From Ramlibacter henchirensis (GTDB lineage Bacteria; Pseudomonadota; Gammaproteobacteria; Burkholderiales; Burkholderiaceae_C): 64,000 nt of DNA. Both the position numbers and the translations under genes were made by a program. Under the pieces are notes generated by a model. That model was given only the letters and a program-made list of their open reading frames with translations. It did no database searches and was not told the origin of the DNA. The stretch spans positions 310,001-374,000 of the forward strand of contig NZ_SMLM01000002.1 in the NCBI RefSeq assembly GCF_004682015.1, read 5' to 3'. Positions 10,111 through 19,127 of this stretch are shown one piece after another. Position 1 is the stretch's first letter. The number at the start of each line of letters is the position of its first letter.

Positions 10111-10983
10111 ATGAGCTGGCTCGAAAAGCTGCTGCCCCCCAAGATCCAACAGACCGACCCGACCGAGCGCCGCAGCGTGCCCGAGGGCCTGTGGGTCAAG
10201 TGCCCGAGCTGCGAGACGGTCCTCTACAAGACGGACCTGGAGCACAACCAGAACGTCTGCCCGAGCTGCAGCCACCACCACCGCATCGGCGCGCGAGCCC
10301 GGCTCAACGGCTTCCTCGACCCCGAAGGCCGCTGGGAGATCGGACAGGAAGTGCTGCCGGTCGACGCGCTCAAGTTCAAGGACAGCCGCCGCTATCCCGA
10401 GCGGCTGAAGGAAGCGCTCGAGAACACCGGCGAGACCGATGCGCTGGTCGTCATGGGCGGCGCGGTGCACGGCATCAGCCTGGTGGCCGCGGCCTTCGAG
10501 TTCGACTTCATGGGCGGCAGCATGGGCAGCGTGGTCGGCGAGCGCTTCGCGCGCGGCGTGGAAAGTGCCCTCGAGCAGAAGGTGCCGTTCGTCTGCTTCA
10601 CCGCGACCGGCGGCGCGCGCATGCAGGAAGGCCTGTTGTCGCTGATGCAGATGGCCAAGACCAACGCCGCGCTCACACGCCTCGCGAAGAAGGGGCTGCC
10701 CTACATCAGCGTGCTGACCGATCCCACCATGGGCGGCGTGAGCGCCGGTTTCGCTTTCATGGGCGACGTGGTCATCGCCGAACCCAAGGCGCTGATCGGC
10801 TTCGCCGGGCCGCGCGTGATCGAGTCGACGGTTCGCGTCACGCTGCCGGAAGGCTTCCAGCGCGCGGAGTTCCTGCAGCAGAAGGGCGGCGTCGATTTCA
10901 TCTGCGACCGGCGCGAGCTGCGGATGAAGGTGGCCCACGTGCTGGCCATGCTGCAGCGCCAGCCCGCCGACGCGGTGATCTGA
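10111..10983 (+). CDS. accD: Acetyl-CoA carboxylase carboxyltransferase beta subunit
   Basis: A 290-residue subunit that, with AccA, transfers CO2 from biotin to acetyl-CoA to give malonyl-CoA. The N-terminus carries the zinc ribbon (two CPSC motifs around residues 30-52, with spacing CxxC...CxxC), followed by the crotonase-type carboxyltransferase fold with [10 protein letters not shown] and [14 protein letters not shown] lies before the ATG. It ends 10 bases before the convergent yggT gene with no clear terminator between. Confidence 0.97.
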   Translation: MSWLEKLLPPKIQQTDPTERRSVPEGLWVKCPSCETVLYKTDLEHNQNVCPSCSHHHRIGARARLNGFLDPEGRWEIGQEVLPVDALKFKDSRRYPERLKEALENTGETDALVVMGGAVHGISLVAAAFEFDFMGGSMGSVVGERFARGVESALEQKVPFVCFTATGGARMQEGLLSLMQMAKTNAALTRLAKKGLPYISVLTDPTMGGVSAGFAFMGDVVIAEPKALIGFAGPRVIESTVRVTLPEGFQRAEFLQQKGGVDFICDRRELRMKVAHVLAMLQRQPADAVI

Positions 10984-10993
10984 CGGCGCGAGG

Positions 10994-11536
10994 CTAGAGG
11001 GCGGAGTTCGCCGCGGCGCGCAGCACCATCGAGATCACCTGCAGCACTACCAGCAGCGCCAGCGGCGACAGGTCGATCCCGCCCACCAACGGGATCACCC
11101 GGCGGAACGGCCGCAGCAGCGGTGCGCAGAGGCGGTCGATCACATCGGCCAGCGGTGATTCGCTCTGCACCCACGACAGGATCGCGTAAACGATCACCAG
11201 CGCCGTCAGCGCCGCCACGGCCAGCTGCAAAAGCCCGAACAGCGCGATCAGCGGAACGGCCGTGTAATCGCCGCGGCTGAACAGCGCCCACAGGATCGTG
11301 TACTGCGCCAGCTCGACGAGGTACGCCGCCACCAGGCTGGCCGTGTCCACCCGGCGGATCGACGGCAGCACGCGGCGAAGCGGCAGGATCAGCCAGTCGG
11401 TGATGGCGAACACGAAGCGTCCCACCGGGTTGCCGAACGGCACGCGCTGGTGCTGCATGTACAGGCGCAGCAGGCACGCGCCGCCCAGCAGGCCGGCCGC
11501 GACGTCCAGCAGAAAAGAAAGGATTTCTTGCGCCAT
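10994..11536 (-). CDS. YggT family integral membrane protein
   Basis: A 180-residue protein with two YggT repeats. Each has hydrophobic helices and a conserved loop: RFVFAITDWLILPLRRVLPS in the first half and IDRLCAPLLRPFRRVIPLVGGIDLSP in the second. About four membrane segments are visible. YggT proteins are linked to osmotic tolerance and to cell-envelope or division genes, but the biochemical role is unknown. It is divergent from the LON-domain gene, with 56 bases between the starts. Confidence 0.88.
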   Translation of the reverse strand: MAQEILSFLLDVAAGLLGGACLLRLYMQHQRVPFGNPVGRFVFAITDWLILPLRRVLPSIRRVDTASLVAAYLVELAQYTILWALFSRGDYTAVPLIALFGLLQLAVAALTALVIVYAILSWVQSESPLADVIDRLCAPLLRPFRRVIPLVGGIDLSPLALLVVLQVISMVLRAAANSAL

Positions 11537-11592
11537 CGCTCCCGCCTTCGTGTTGGCGTGGGATCATAGCGGCGTCACCTCGCAACCTCAGC

Positions 11593-12228
11593 TTGGCCAC
11601 CGCGCTCACACTCCAGTCGCTCCCGCTGTTCCCGCTGGGCACGGTTCTGTTCCCCGGGGGCGTGTTGCCGCTGCGCATCTTCGAGGTGCGCTACCTCGAC
11701 ATGATCGGGCGCTGCCACAAGGCCGGCGCGCCGTTCGGCGTGGTGGCGCTCACGCAGGGCCATGAAGTTCGGCAACCCGGCGGCGGGCCCGAAGCCTTCG
11801 CGGCGGTGGGTACGCTGGCCACCATCGACGCGCTCGAGCATCCGCGGCCCGGCCTGATGATGATCCGTGCCGCCGGCCAGCAGCGCTTTCGCATCCGTGC
11901 GAGCGACCAGCTCAAGCATGGCTTGTGGATCGCCGACGTGGAGCGCATGGACGCCGACAAGGCGGTGCCGGTGCCAGACGATCTGGAGGCCACCTCGCTG
12001 GCGCTGGCCAAGGTGCTGCACTCGCTGCAGGAACGCGCCGCGACGCCGGAGCAGATGCCCGTGGCGCAGCCCTGGCGCTTGGACGATTGCGGATGGGTGG
12101 CGAATCGCTGGTGCGAGTTGCTGCCGCTGCCCGTGTCGCTCAAGCAGCGCCTGATGGAACTGGACAATCCGCTGGTCCGGCTCGAGCTGGTGAGCGACGT
12201 GCTCGTGAAGACGGGGATCTCGACCTAG
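11593..12228 (+). CDS. LON peptidase substrate-binding domain protein
   Basis: A 211-residue protein made only of the N-terminal LAN/PUA-like domain of Lon: LPLFPLGTVLFPGGVLPLRIFEVRYLDM at the start is characteristic. There is no AAA+ or Ser-Lys protease domain. The start is a TTG at 11593; no ATG or GTG lies in frame upstream at a sensible place. Its function is unknown. Its TAG stop interlocks with the stop of the convergent gene in one CTAG palindrome. Confidence 0.85.
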   Translation: MATALTLQSLPLFPLGTVLFPGGVLPLRIFEVRYLDMIGRCHKAGAPFGVVALTQGHEVRQPGGGPEAFAAVGTLATIDALEHPRPGLMMIRAAGQQRFRIRASDQLKHGLWIADVERMDADKAVPVPDDLEATSLALAKVLHSLQERAATPEQMPVAQPWRLDDCGWVANRWCELLPLPVSLKQRLMELDNPLVRLELVSDVLVKTGIST

Positions 12229-14045
12229 GCCGCCTGGTCGACGGTGCCGGGCGGGCTGTACTCCGGCACCTGCTCCCGCAACCACCCTCGCAGCAGTTCT
12301 CCCGCCGGCGCGGCGCCGGCCCCTTCGATCCATTTCGCCACGGCTTCGATGTCCGGCAACGCGCCACCCGACTTGGCGACGCGAAGCTTCGGATGCGGCG
12401 TGGGCACCGTGGTCTCGTCGTTGGCGAGCAGTTCCTCGTAGAGCTTCTCGCCGGGCCGCAGGCCGATGTAGCTGATGGGGATCTCCTGCTCGGAGTGCCC
12501 CGAAAGCCGGATCAGCATGCGCGCGAGCTCCACGATGCGCACAGGCTCACCCATGTCCAGCACGAAGATCTCGCCGGACTGCCCCATCAGCCCGGCCTGG
12601 AGCACCAGCTGCGCCGCCTCCGGAATGGTCATGAAGTAGCGAACGATCTCCGGATGCGTGACGGTCACCGGCCCGCCGCGCGCGATCTGCGAAGCGAAGA
12701 GCGGCACCACCGATCCGCTCGACCCCAGCACGTTGCCGAACCGCACCGACACGAACCGCGTCTGCGGATACCGGCCCGCGACCGCCTGCACCAACATCTC
12801 GGCCAGGCGCTTGCTCGCGCCCATCACGTTCGTGGGATTGACCGCCTTGTCGGTGGAGATCATGACGAAGCGGCGCGCCCCGCACTCGCCCGCCACACGC
12901 GCGGCGTTCAGCGTTCCGATGACGTTGGTGCGCAGCGCCTCGATCTCGTTGAGCTGCTCCATCAGCGGCACATGCTTGTAGGCAGCGGCGTGGAAGACCA
13001 CAGCGGGCCGGTGGCGCTGGGCGATCGCGGCCAGGCGCTGCGGCTCCCGCACGTTGCAGGTGTAGTAGAGGCCGCGCATCTGCGGGTGGCTGGCCCGGAG
13101 CTCCTGTTCGAGCTCGTAGATCGCGTATTCCGAGATGTCGAGGCAGACCAGCCGGGCCGCGCCGAAACGCGCGATCTGGCGGCACAGCTCGGAGCCGATG
13201 GAGCCGCCGGCGCCGGTCACCAGCACCGTCTGGCCGGACATCAGGTCCGAGAGGCCGGCTTCATCCAGCTGCACGGGTTCGCGGCCCAGCAGGTCTTCCA
13301 GTTCGACCCGGCGCGGCCCGGCGCCTTGCGCCTTGAGCCACTCGTCGGGCCTGGGCAGCGTGAGCAGCGGGATGCCCGCGTCCGTCGCCCCCAGCAAGGC
13401 CTGGCGCCGATCGTCCGAGCCCGGCGGGCTGGCCACGAGCGCGGTCTGCGCCTGCACTTCGGCGCAGGCCTGCGCCATCGCGTCGACACCCCCGAGCACC
13501 CGGACGTCCTGGATCGATCGGCCGACATCGCTCGGGATCGGGCTGACGATGCCGACCGGCAGCCACTCATGCGACCCCTTCAGGGCTCGCAGCGCATCGG
13601 CGGCATCCTGCAGCGACCCCACGATCAGCACGCGGCGGCCGCCCCCGTGGGCCGAGCGGCTTTCGACCACCGTGCGCCAGCCCGCGCGCGCCGCGCCCAG
13701 CAGCACCAGGGCCAGCACCGGCTGGAGCAGCAGCACGGAACGCGGGAAGTTGGGCAACCGCAGGGCCAGGAGCAGCGCCCCCGTGATCGCGCCGCCCACC
13801 ACGATGCCGACCACGAGTTGGCGCAGCTCGGGGAGCCCGGTGTAGCTCCAGACATGGCGCCACACGCGCGCGACCACGAAAGCGGCTGCGTAAGCCACGA
13901 CGCAGATGCCCAGGCCCTCCGATGCGAGGCCGATGAACTCGCCCGGCACCTCCAGGTTGAAGCGCAGCCAGAACGCCAGCCACCACGCCAGCGCGACCAG
14001 CGCGAGGTCGAGCGTGACGCGGGCAGCGCGCCTAGGCCACTGCAT
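12225..14045 (-). CDS. WbpM/PglF-type membrane UDP-GlcNAc 4,6-dehydratase
   Basis: A 606-residue protein of the large membrane-bound dehydratase class that makes UDP-4-keto-6-deoxy-GlcNAc, first step to bacillosamine- and legionaminic-type sugars. About four transmembrane helices occupy residues 1-120, then a nucleotide-binding-like domain, then the SDR domain with the NAD loop TGAGGSIGSE. The triad is in ISTDKAVNPTNVMGASKR, where Met replaces the usual Tyr, as in WbpM. It overlaps the aminotransferase by 14 bases and is last in the operon. The exact NDP-sugar used is inferred, not shown. Confidence 0.88.
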   Translation of the reverse strand: MQWPRRAARVTLDLALVALAWWLAFWLRFNLEVPGEFIGLASEGLGICVVAYAAAFVVARVWRHVWSYTGLPELRQLVVGIVVGGAITGALLLALRLPNFPRSVLLLQPVLALVLLGAARAGWRTVVESRSAHGGGRRVLIVGSLQDAADALRALKGSHEWLPVGIVSPIPSDVGRSIQDVRVLGGVDAMAQACAEVQAQTALVASPPGSDDRRQALLGATDAGIPLLTLPRPDEWLKAQGAGPRRVELEDLLGREPVQLDEAGLSDLMSGQTVLVTGAGGSIGSELCRQIARFGAARLVCLDISEYAIYELEQELRASHPQMRGLYYTCNVREPQRLAAIAQRHRPAVVFHAAAYKHVPLMEQLNEIEALRTNVIGTLNAARVAGECGARRFVMISTDKAVNPTNVMGASKRLAEMLVQAVAGRYPQTRFVSVRFGNVLGSSGSVVPLFASQIARGGPVTVTHPEIVRYFMTIPEAAQLVLQAGLMGQSGEIFVLDMGEPVRIVELARMLIRLSGHSEQEIPISYIGLRPGEKLYEELLANDETTVPTPHPKLRVAKSGGALPDIEAVAKWIEGAGAAPAGELLRGWLREQVPEYSPPGTVDQAA

Positions 14046-15543
14046 TCGATGTCGCGCCCAGCGCGTGCCGCAGGTGCAGGGCGATCCGCTCCAACTGCGC
14101 CCCGCTCAGGTTCGATCCCGAGGGCAGGCACAGGCCGCCTTCGAACAGACCGGCCGACACGTCGGCGCCCTCTGCGTGCGCGAAGAACGGCGCGCCGGCG
14201 TACAAGGGCTGCACCTGCATCGGCTTCCACACGGGCCGCGCCTCGATCGCGTGGCGCTCCAGCTGCCGCACGACCGCGTCGCGCCGTGCCTGCGCATCGG
14301 GGCCGCGCAGCACCAGGCAGCTCAGCCAGCGGGTGGACACGCTGCCCGCGAATTCGGGCATCCACTCGACGCCCTCGCAGCCGGAAAGTGCCTGGCGGTA
14401 GGTCTCGAACACCTCGCGCCGACGCTGCACGCGCTGCGCCAGCACCTTGAGCTGGCCGCGGCCGATGCCCGCCAGCACGTTGCTCATGCGGTAGTTGAAG
14501 CCGATCTCGCGGTGCTCGTAGTGGCCCGCCGGCTCCCGCGCCTGCGTCGCCAGCTTGCGCGCACGCGCCACCAGCGAAGCGTCATCCGACACGAGCACGC
14601 CGCCGCCGGAGGTGGTGATGATCTTGTTGCCGTTGAAGGAGAACACGCCCACGTCGCCGAAGCTCCCGCTGGCGCGTCCCCGGTACGTCGCGCCCAGGGA
14701 TTCGGCCGCGTCTTCCAGCACCGGGACGCCGTGACGGCGGCACACCGGCAGCAGCGCGTCCATGTCAGCGCTCTGGCCGTAGAGGTTCACGATCACCACG
14801 CAGCGTGGCATCCGGTTCTCGCGCCGCGCCCATTCGAAGGCGCGTTCCAGGGCGGCGGGCGACATGTTCCAGCTGCCCGGCTCCGAATCGATGAACACCG
14901 GCTTCGCGCCGCAGTACAGGATGGGATTGCAGCTCCCGACGAACGTCAGCGACGAGCAGAACACCGTATCGCCCGGCTGCACGCCCAGCAGCAGCAGCCC
15001 GAGGTGGATCGCGGCCGTCCCGGAGCTGAGCGCGGCGGCGTGGCCGACGCCGGTGAAGGCCGCCACCTCGCGCTCGAAGCCGTCGACGTGCGGCCCGAGC
15101 GGCGCGATCCAGTTCGAGCGGAACGCGTCCTCCACGAAGGCGGTTTCCTCTTCCCCCAGGTGCGGCGGCGACAGCCAGATGCGGCCCGCGAGTTCCCGGC
15201 TGTGGATCAGGTCGATGGGGCGGCCCTGCGCATCGACCACGGGGACATGGCTGATGCGGTGCTGCTCCATCAGCCGGCGGGCAGCCGTCGCGTCCGCGTC
15301 GTCGCGCACACAGATCGGCGGGTTCGATGGCAGGTCGGCCAGCGTCGCGCCCGGCGCTGCCGAGGCCAGCATGGCGCGGCGCAGGTCGCCGTCGGTGACC
15401 GTGCGTCGCAGCACGCCTTGCGTGTCGACGGCCAGCAGGATGCCCTCGCCCTCGCTGTCCATCCGCTGCACGGCCTCGGTCCAGGTGAGCGAAAGCGGCA
15501 CCAGCAGGCGCGTAACGAGCGGGCTGGCGGCTTCAGTACGCAT
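14032..15543 (-). CDS. CBS-pair domain fused to PglE/LegC-like sugar aminotransferase
   Basis: A 503-residue fusion. Residues about 15-118 are two CBS motifs (VTDGDLRRAM near 50, then RISHVPVVDAQGRPIDLI near 96-113). From residue 121 (RIWLSPPHLGEEE, SNWIAPLGPHVD) it is a DegT/DnrJ/EryC1 PLP aminotransferase with the Schiff-base lysine in FSFNGNKIITTSGGG (Lys307). PglE and LegC aminate the 4-keto sugar made by the neighbouring dehydratase. In NulO loci a CBS pair is better known on the PtmE-type nucleotidyltransferase, so its position here is unusual. It starts inside the last 11 bases of neuC. Confidence 0.88.
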   Translation of the reverse strand: MRTEAASPLVTRLLVPLSLTWTEAVQRMDSEGEGILLAVDTQGVLRRTVTDGDLRRAMLASAAPGATLADLPSNPPICVRDDADATAARRLMEQHRISHVPVVDAQGRPIDLIHSRELAGRIWLSPPHLGEEETAFVEDAFRSNWIAPLGPHVDGFEREVAAFTGVGHAAALSSGTAAIHLGLLLLGVQPGDTVFCSSLTFVGSCNPILYCGAKPVFIDSEPGSWNMSPAALERAFEWARRENRMPRCVVIVNLYGQSADMDALLPVCRRHGVPVLEDAAESLGATYRGRASGSFGDVGVFSFNGNKIITTSGGGVLVSDDASLVARARKLATQAREPAGHYEHREIGFNYRMSNVLAGIGRGQLKVLAQRVQRRREVFETYRQALSGCEGVEWMPEFAGSVSTRWLSCLVLRGPDAQARRDAVVRQLERHAIEARPVWKPMQVQPLYAGAPFFAHAEGADVSAGLFEGGLCLPSGSNLSGAQLERIALHLRHALGATSNAVA

Positions 15544-16672
15544 TGGTCTTGTCCAGCAGGCTGCGCGGCAAGGGATGCGTCCCCAGCAGCTCGGCGATGC
15601 GCTCGCCCGCGCGTCCGTCGCCGTAGACGTTCTCGCGCGAGTAACGGCCGTGCCCCACGGCCTCGCGCAACGCCGCGGCGATCTGTGCGGTGTCGGTGCC
15701 GCAGTCGATGGTGTTGGCGTTGCGCTGCCGCAGCCGCTGGCGCGTGCCCACGTTCACCACCGGCGTGCCGAAGGAGGCGGCCTCGATGATTCCGGACGAG
15801 GAATTGCCGGCCAGCAGTTCCGCGCCCTCGAGCGCATCGAGGTAGTCGGCTCGCGGCACGTGGGTGAGGCAGTGCAGGCGGTCGCCCGTTGCGCGCTGCA
15901 TCTCCTGCACGATCGCGCCCGAACCGGCGTCGGCATTGGGGGCCAGCCAGACCGCATGCAGGCCTTGCGAAAGCACTTCGTCGCGCACGGCCTGCAGCAG
16001 CGCGCGGGTCTGCGCGCCGGCGTCGCCGGCTTCCTGCACGACGGGATGGAACAGCACCAGGGCGTAGCGCGCGCCCGCAGGCAGGCCCAGGCGGTGCAGC
16101 AGCGCCTCGCGCGCGGACGGCTTGCGGCCGACGATCTCGTCCAGGCCCGGCGCGCCGACCACGTGAACGTGCTCCGGCAATTCGCCCATGCGAATGACGC
16201 GATCGCGTGACTCTTCGCTCGCCACCAGATGCAGATGGCTGAGCTTGGTGATCGCGTGCCGCACCGGTTCGTCCACCGTGCCTGAGCGCTCGCCACCGTG
16301 CAGGTGCGCGATCGGAATTCCGAGGTGCAGCGCCGCGATCGCGCCGGCGAGCATCTCTCCCCGGTCTCCGAGCAGCAGCAGCAGGTCGGGCCGGTGGACG
16401 GCCAATGCGCGCGTCAGGCCCTGGACGGTGTCCCCGATCGCGTTCGCCATCGCCTCCGGCGTGCGCTCGTCGATGTTCACCGGCACGCTGGCCGCGATGG
16501 GCAGGCCGGAAGCCTCGACCTCACGCACGGTGTCGCCGTACGCCGCGCTCAGGTGCATGCCCGTCACGAACGTGCTCACCTCGACGCCCGGCATCGCTTG
16601 CAGGCGCCGCAGGGTGGACACCATCAAGCCGAAATCGGCGCGGGTCCCGGTGAGGTAGGCGATGCGGCGCAT
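15533..16672 (-). CDS. neuC: NeuC/LegG-like hydrolysing UDP-sugar 2-epimerase
   Basis: A 379-residue GT-B-fold enzyme of the UDP-GlcNAc 2-epimerase superfamily, hydrolysing branch. It would release a free 2-epimerised (manno) sugar for condensation by NeuB. The N-terminus MRRIAYLTGTRADFGLM, LHGGERSGTVDEPVRHAITKLSHLH and AGNSSSGIIEA are family motifs. The ATG at 16672 shares one base with the neuB stop (TGATG). With a PglF/PglE-type pair next door, the substrate is more likely UDP-2,4-diacetamido-trideoxyglucose (LegG role) than UDP-GlcNAc. Confidence 0.88.
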   Translation of the reverse strand: MRRIAYLTGTRADFGLMVSTLRRLQAMPGVEVSTFVTGMHLSAAYGDTVREVEASGLPIAASVPVNIDERTPEAMANAIGDTVQGLTRALAVHRPDLLLLLGDRGEMLAGAIAALHLGIPIAHLHGGERSGTVDEPVRHAITKLSHLHLVASEESRDRVIRMGELPEHVHVVGAPGLDEIVGRKPSAREALLHRLGLPAGARYALVLFHPVVQEAGDAGAQTRALLQAVRDEVLSQGLHAVWLAPNADAGSGAIVQEMQRATGDRLHCLTHVPRADYLDALEGAELLAGNSSSGIIEAASFGTPVVNVGTRQRLRQRNANTIDCGTDTAQIAAALREAVGHGRYSRENVYGDGRAGERIAELLGTHPLPRSLLDKTNAY

Positions 16673-17727
16673 CAGCCGCCCTCCTCCAGCATCGACCACT
16701 GCAAGGGCACGTCGGCCGCCACCGGTTCGCGCAAGCGGCGGCCGGGAAGAGCCTCGAGCCGATCCGGCGCGATGCCGGTGCCCGGCCGGCGCAGCGCGAG
16801 GTCGTCCGCGGCGAGCACATGGCCGGCGGGCAGGCTGCGCGTGCTCACGACGCTGCGTCGCGCAACGTCGCGCGTGTTCTCCTCGACCGGATGAGGACGC
16901 TTGATGCCGTCGCCGAGCATCGGCTCCAGCCGGCGGAGCGCCGAAACCATCGCGGCGAACTCCGCGGGATCGGCGGACGCGCGGTGATCGGGTCCGGGAA
17001 GTTTCTTGTCCAGCGTCAGGTGCTTCTCGACCACGGCCGCCCCGAGCGAGACCGCCGCGAGTGCCGCTTCGATGCCCTGGCTGTGGTCCGAGTAGCCGAT
17101 CGGCAGCGCCGGAAACGCCCCGGCCAGCGCGCCGATTGCGCGCAGGTTGAGCGCTTCGGCGGGCGCCGGATACGCGGACGTGCAATGCAGCAGCACCAGC
17201 GCCGGAGAAGCGGATGGCCTCGCGCCGCGCGCCCACGCCGCTTCGATCCAGCCCACGGCGGTGCGCACTTCTTCGAGCGTCGACATGCCGGTGGACAGCA
17301 GCAGCGGCAGCCCCGTCATCGCCGCCTTCTGCAGCAGCGGCCGGTTGGTGATCTCGCCCGAAGGCAGCTTGACCCGCCGCACGCCCAGCCCTACCAGCAG
17401 GTCGACGGCTTGCGGCGAGAAGGGCGTGGAGAAGAACTCGATGCCGATGCGGGCGCAATGCCGCGCCACGCGCCGGTGGCCTTCCTCGTCCAGTTCGAGC
17501 GCCTTGATCATCTCGAACTGGCTGGTGGCACCGGTGTTGGTGCGCTGGTAGTCGGCGGTCGGCGCCGAGGCGCTCACCACGTCCTCGGCGCGGAAGGTCT
17601 GGAACTTGACCGCGTCGGCGCCGGTCGCCAGTGCGGCATCGGCCAACGCGATGGCCATCTCCGGATCACCGTTGTGGTTGACCCCGGCTTCCGCGATGAC
17701 GAAGGTTCGCGGCGCACTAGCGGCCAT
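16672..17727 (-). CDS. neuB: NeuB/LegI-like nonulosonic acid synthase
   Basis: A 351-residue enzyme condensing PEP with an N-acylated hexose to make a nine-carbon keto acid. The N-terminal TIM barrel has FVIAEAGVNHNGD, DAVKFQTF, FFSTPF and YSDHSQGI. The C-terminus is a SAF/antifreeze-like domain (RRSVVSTRSLPAGHVLAADDLALRRPG). The ATG at 17727 was chosen because MAASAPRTFVIAEAG is the normal N-terminus, although the frame is open upstream; it overlaps neuA by 11 bases. Sialic and legionaminic synthases cannot be told apart by eye. Confidence 0.9.
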   Translation of the reverse strand: MAASAPRTFVIAEAGVNHNGDPEMAIALADAALATGADAVKFQTFRAEDVVSASAPTADYQRTNTGATSQFEMIKALELDEEGHRRVARHCARIGIEFFSTPFSPQAVDLLVGLGVRRVKLPSGEITNRPLLQKAAMTGLPLLLSTGMSTLEEVRTAVGWIEAAWARGARPSASPALVLLHCTSAYPAPAEALNLRAIGALAGAFPALPIGYSDHSQGIEAALAAVSLGAAVVEKHLTLDKKLPGPDHRASADPAEFAAMVSALRRLEPMLGDGIKRPHPVEENTRDVARRSVVSTRSLPAGHVLAADDLALRRPGTGIAPDRLEALPGRRLREPVAADVPLQWSMLEEGG

Positions 17728-18430
17728 GCGCTGCTCCTGCTGATCGGGAACGCTGCAACAGCCACTCGGCCAGCTCGAAATCCTCCAGGTCATCGATGTC
17801 GAGGGAAAGGCTGCGCGGCATGGCGTACGGCTTGGCGAGCACGCTCCAGAACCCTTGCGCAATGGCCCTGGGCAGGGCCGACCGTCGCCAGACGTAGATC
17901 GAGCCGTTCAATCCCCACACCGCCGGCGCGTCCTGCCGGCGCGCGACTGAACCCGGCTTGCTCAACCGCAGCCAGCCTTGGGCATCGGCCTCCGCCATCG
18001 TGTAGTACGGGTTGTGCGAGGGCTCCGTCACGCTCACGACGAGGTCGGCATCGCCCAGCAATGCCAGTGCGGCTTCGATGTCCCGCGGCGCGCGCAGGGG
18101 CGAGGTCGGCTGCAGGTCCACCACCGTGTCCACTGCAAGGCCTTCGCTTTCCAGGCGCGAAACAAGGTGCTCGATCGCGGGCAGCTTGGGCGCTTCATCG
18201 GTGGCCAGTTCCGCAGGCCGCAGGTACGGCACCTTCGCGCCCGCCCCGCGCGCGACTTCGGCGATGGCCGGATCGTCGGTCGAGACGAAAACGCCTTCGA
18301 TACCGCGCGCGGCCAGCGCCTGCTCGATCGTGTGGACGATCAGCGGCTTGCCCGCCAGCGGCCGCAGGTTCTTGCCCGGCAGGCCCTTGCTGCCGCCGCG
18401 GGCGCAGATGGTGGCGATGGTGCGGGCCAT
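17717..18430 (-). CDS. neuA: CMP-nonulosonic acid cytidylyltransferase
   Basis: A 237-residue nucleotidyltransferase that activates the nonulosonic acid with CTP. The signature loop ICARGGSKGLPGKNLRPLAGKPLI is at the N-terminus, with VVDLQPTSPLR and the metal-binding LDIDDLEDFELAE later. It lies between the methyltransferase (7-base gap upstream) and neuB, giving the standard A-B-C gene set. A LegF/PtmB role is likely if the sugar is legionaminic. Confidence 0.92.
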   Translation of the reverse strand: MARTIATICARGGSKGLPGKNLRPLAGKPLIVHTIEQALAARGIEGVFVSTDDPAIAEVARGAGAKVPYLRPAELATDEAPKLPAIEHLVSRLESEGLAVDTVVDLQPTSPLRAPRDIEAALALLGDADLVVSVTEPSHNPYYTMAEADAQGWLRLSKPGSVARRQDAPAVWGLNGSIYVWRRSALPRAIAQGFWSVLAKPYAMPRSLSLDIDDLEDFELAEWLLQRSRSAGAAHGR

Positions 18431-18437
18431 GGCTAGC

Positions 18438-19115
18438 TCAGGCCTTCACCGCGTCCACCACCCACTCGCGGACGACATGGGCCCGGTTGTCCATGGTGCG
18501 GGTGACTTCCTCGAGCTGCTCGATCTTCCAGTCCGCGAGCAGTTCGCGGATGTCCTGCTCGCTCGCGAAGCGAACCACCCCGGTGCCCGCGAACGGCCCC
18601 TGCGCGCATTCCCACTGGCCGCGGCCGTGCGGCGTGCCGGTGCCTTCGCCCCAGCTCCCCGTGGCGGGCGTGCGGACGTAAAGCCGTCCACCCGACCTGG
18701 CCACGCGATGCAGTTCGCGGTAGAGCGATCGCGCTTCTTCATGGCTGTTGCAGGTGGCCGCATCGCTGTCCAGCACCGCGTCGAAGCTGCCGTCCGGCCA
18801 CGGCAGCGGCTTGCAGATGTCGCCGACCCGCAGCTGGGCGCCGTGATCCCGCCAGCCGGGCACTTCGGCGTCCAGCCGCGCACCAGTCAGTTCGCATCCG
18901 GCTTGCGAACCTTCGAGGCCGAACACGGTGAAGCCCTCGCGTGCCGCATACCAGAGGTTGGCGCCGGTGCCGAAGCCGGCCTCGAACACCTTCACCTCGT
19001 GGCGGGCCGGATGACGGTAGAAGTGGCCCGCCATGAAGCGGATGAACTCCTCCGGCGGGTACTTGCCCCAGGCACGGGTGCGGAAGATCTCTTCCCAGCG
19101 GGGGTCCAGGGCCAT
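18438..19115 (-). CDS. Class I SAM-dependent methyltransferase
   Basis: A 225-residue protein with motif I in KVFEAGFGTGANLWYAAREG, an acidic post-I position (GLEGS) and FDAVLDSDAATCNSHEEARS as motif II/post-II, typical of methyltransferase type 11. Its place between the FemAB-like gene and neuA suggests it methylates the glycan sugar or its acyl group, such as an O-methyl or N-methyl modification. The substrate is not shown by the sequence. Confidence 0.82.
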   Translation of the reverse strand: MALDPRWEEIFRTRAWGKYPPEEFIRFMAGHFYRHPARHEVKVFEAGFGTGANLWYAAREGFTVFGLEGSQAGCELTGARLDAEVPGWRDHGAQLRVGDICKPLPWPDGSFDAVLDSDAATCNSHEEARSLYRELHRVARSGGRLYVRTPATGSWGEGTGTPHGRGQWECAQGPFAGTGVVRFASEQDIRELLADWKIEQLEEVTRTMDNRAHVVREWVVDAVKA

Positions 19116-19127
19116 GGTCGGGTTCGT

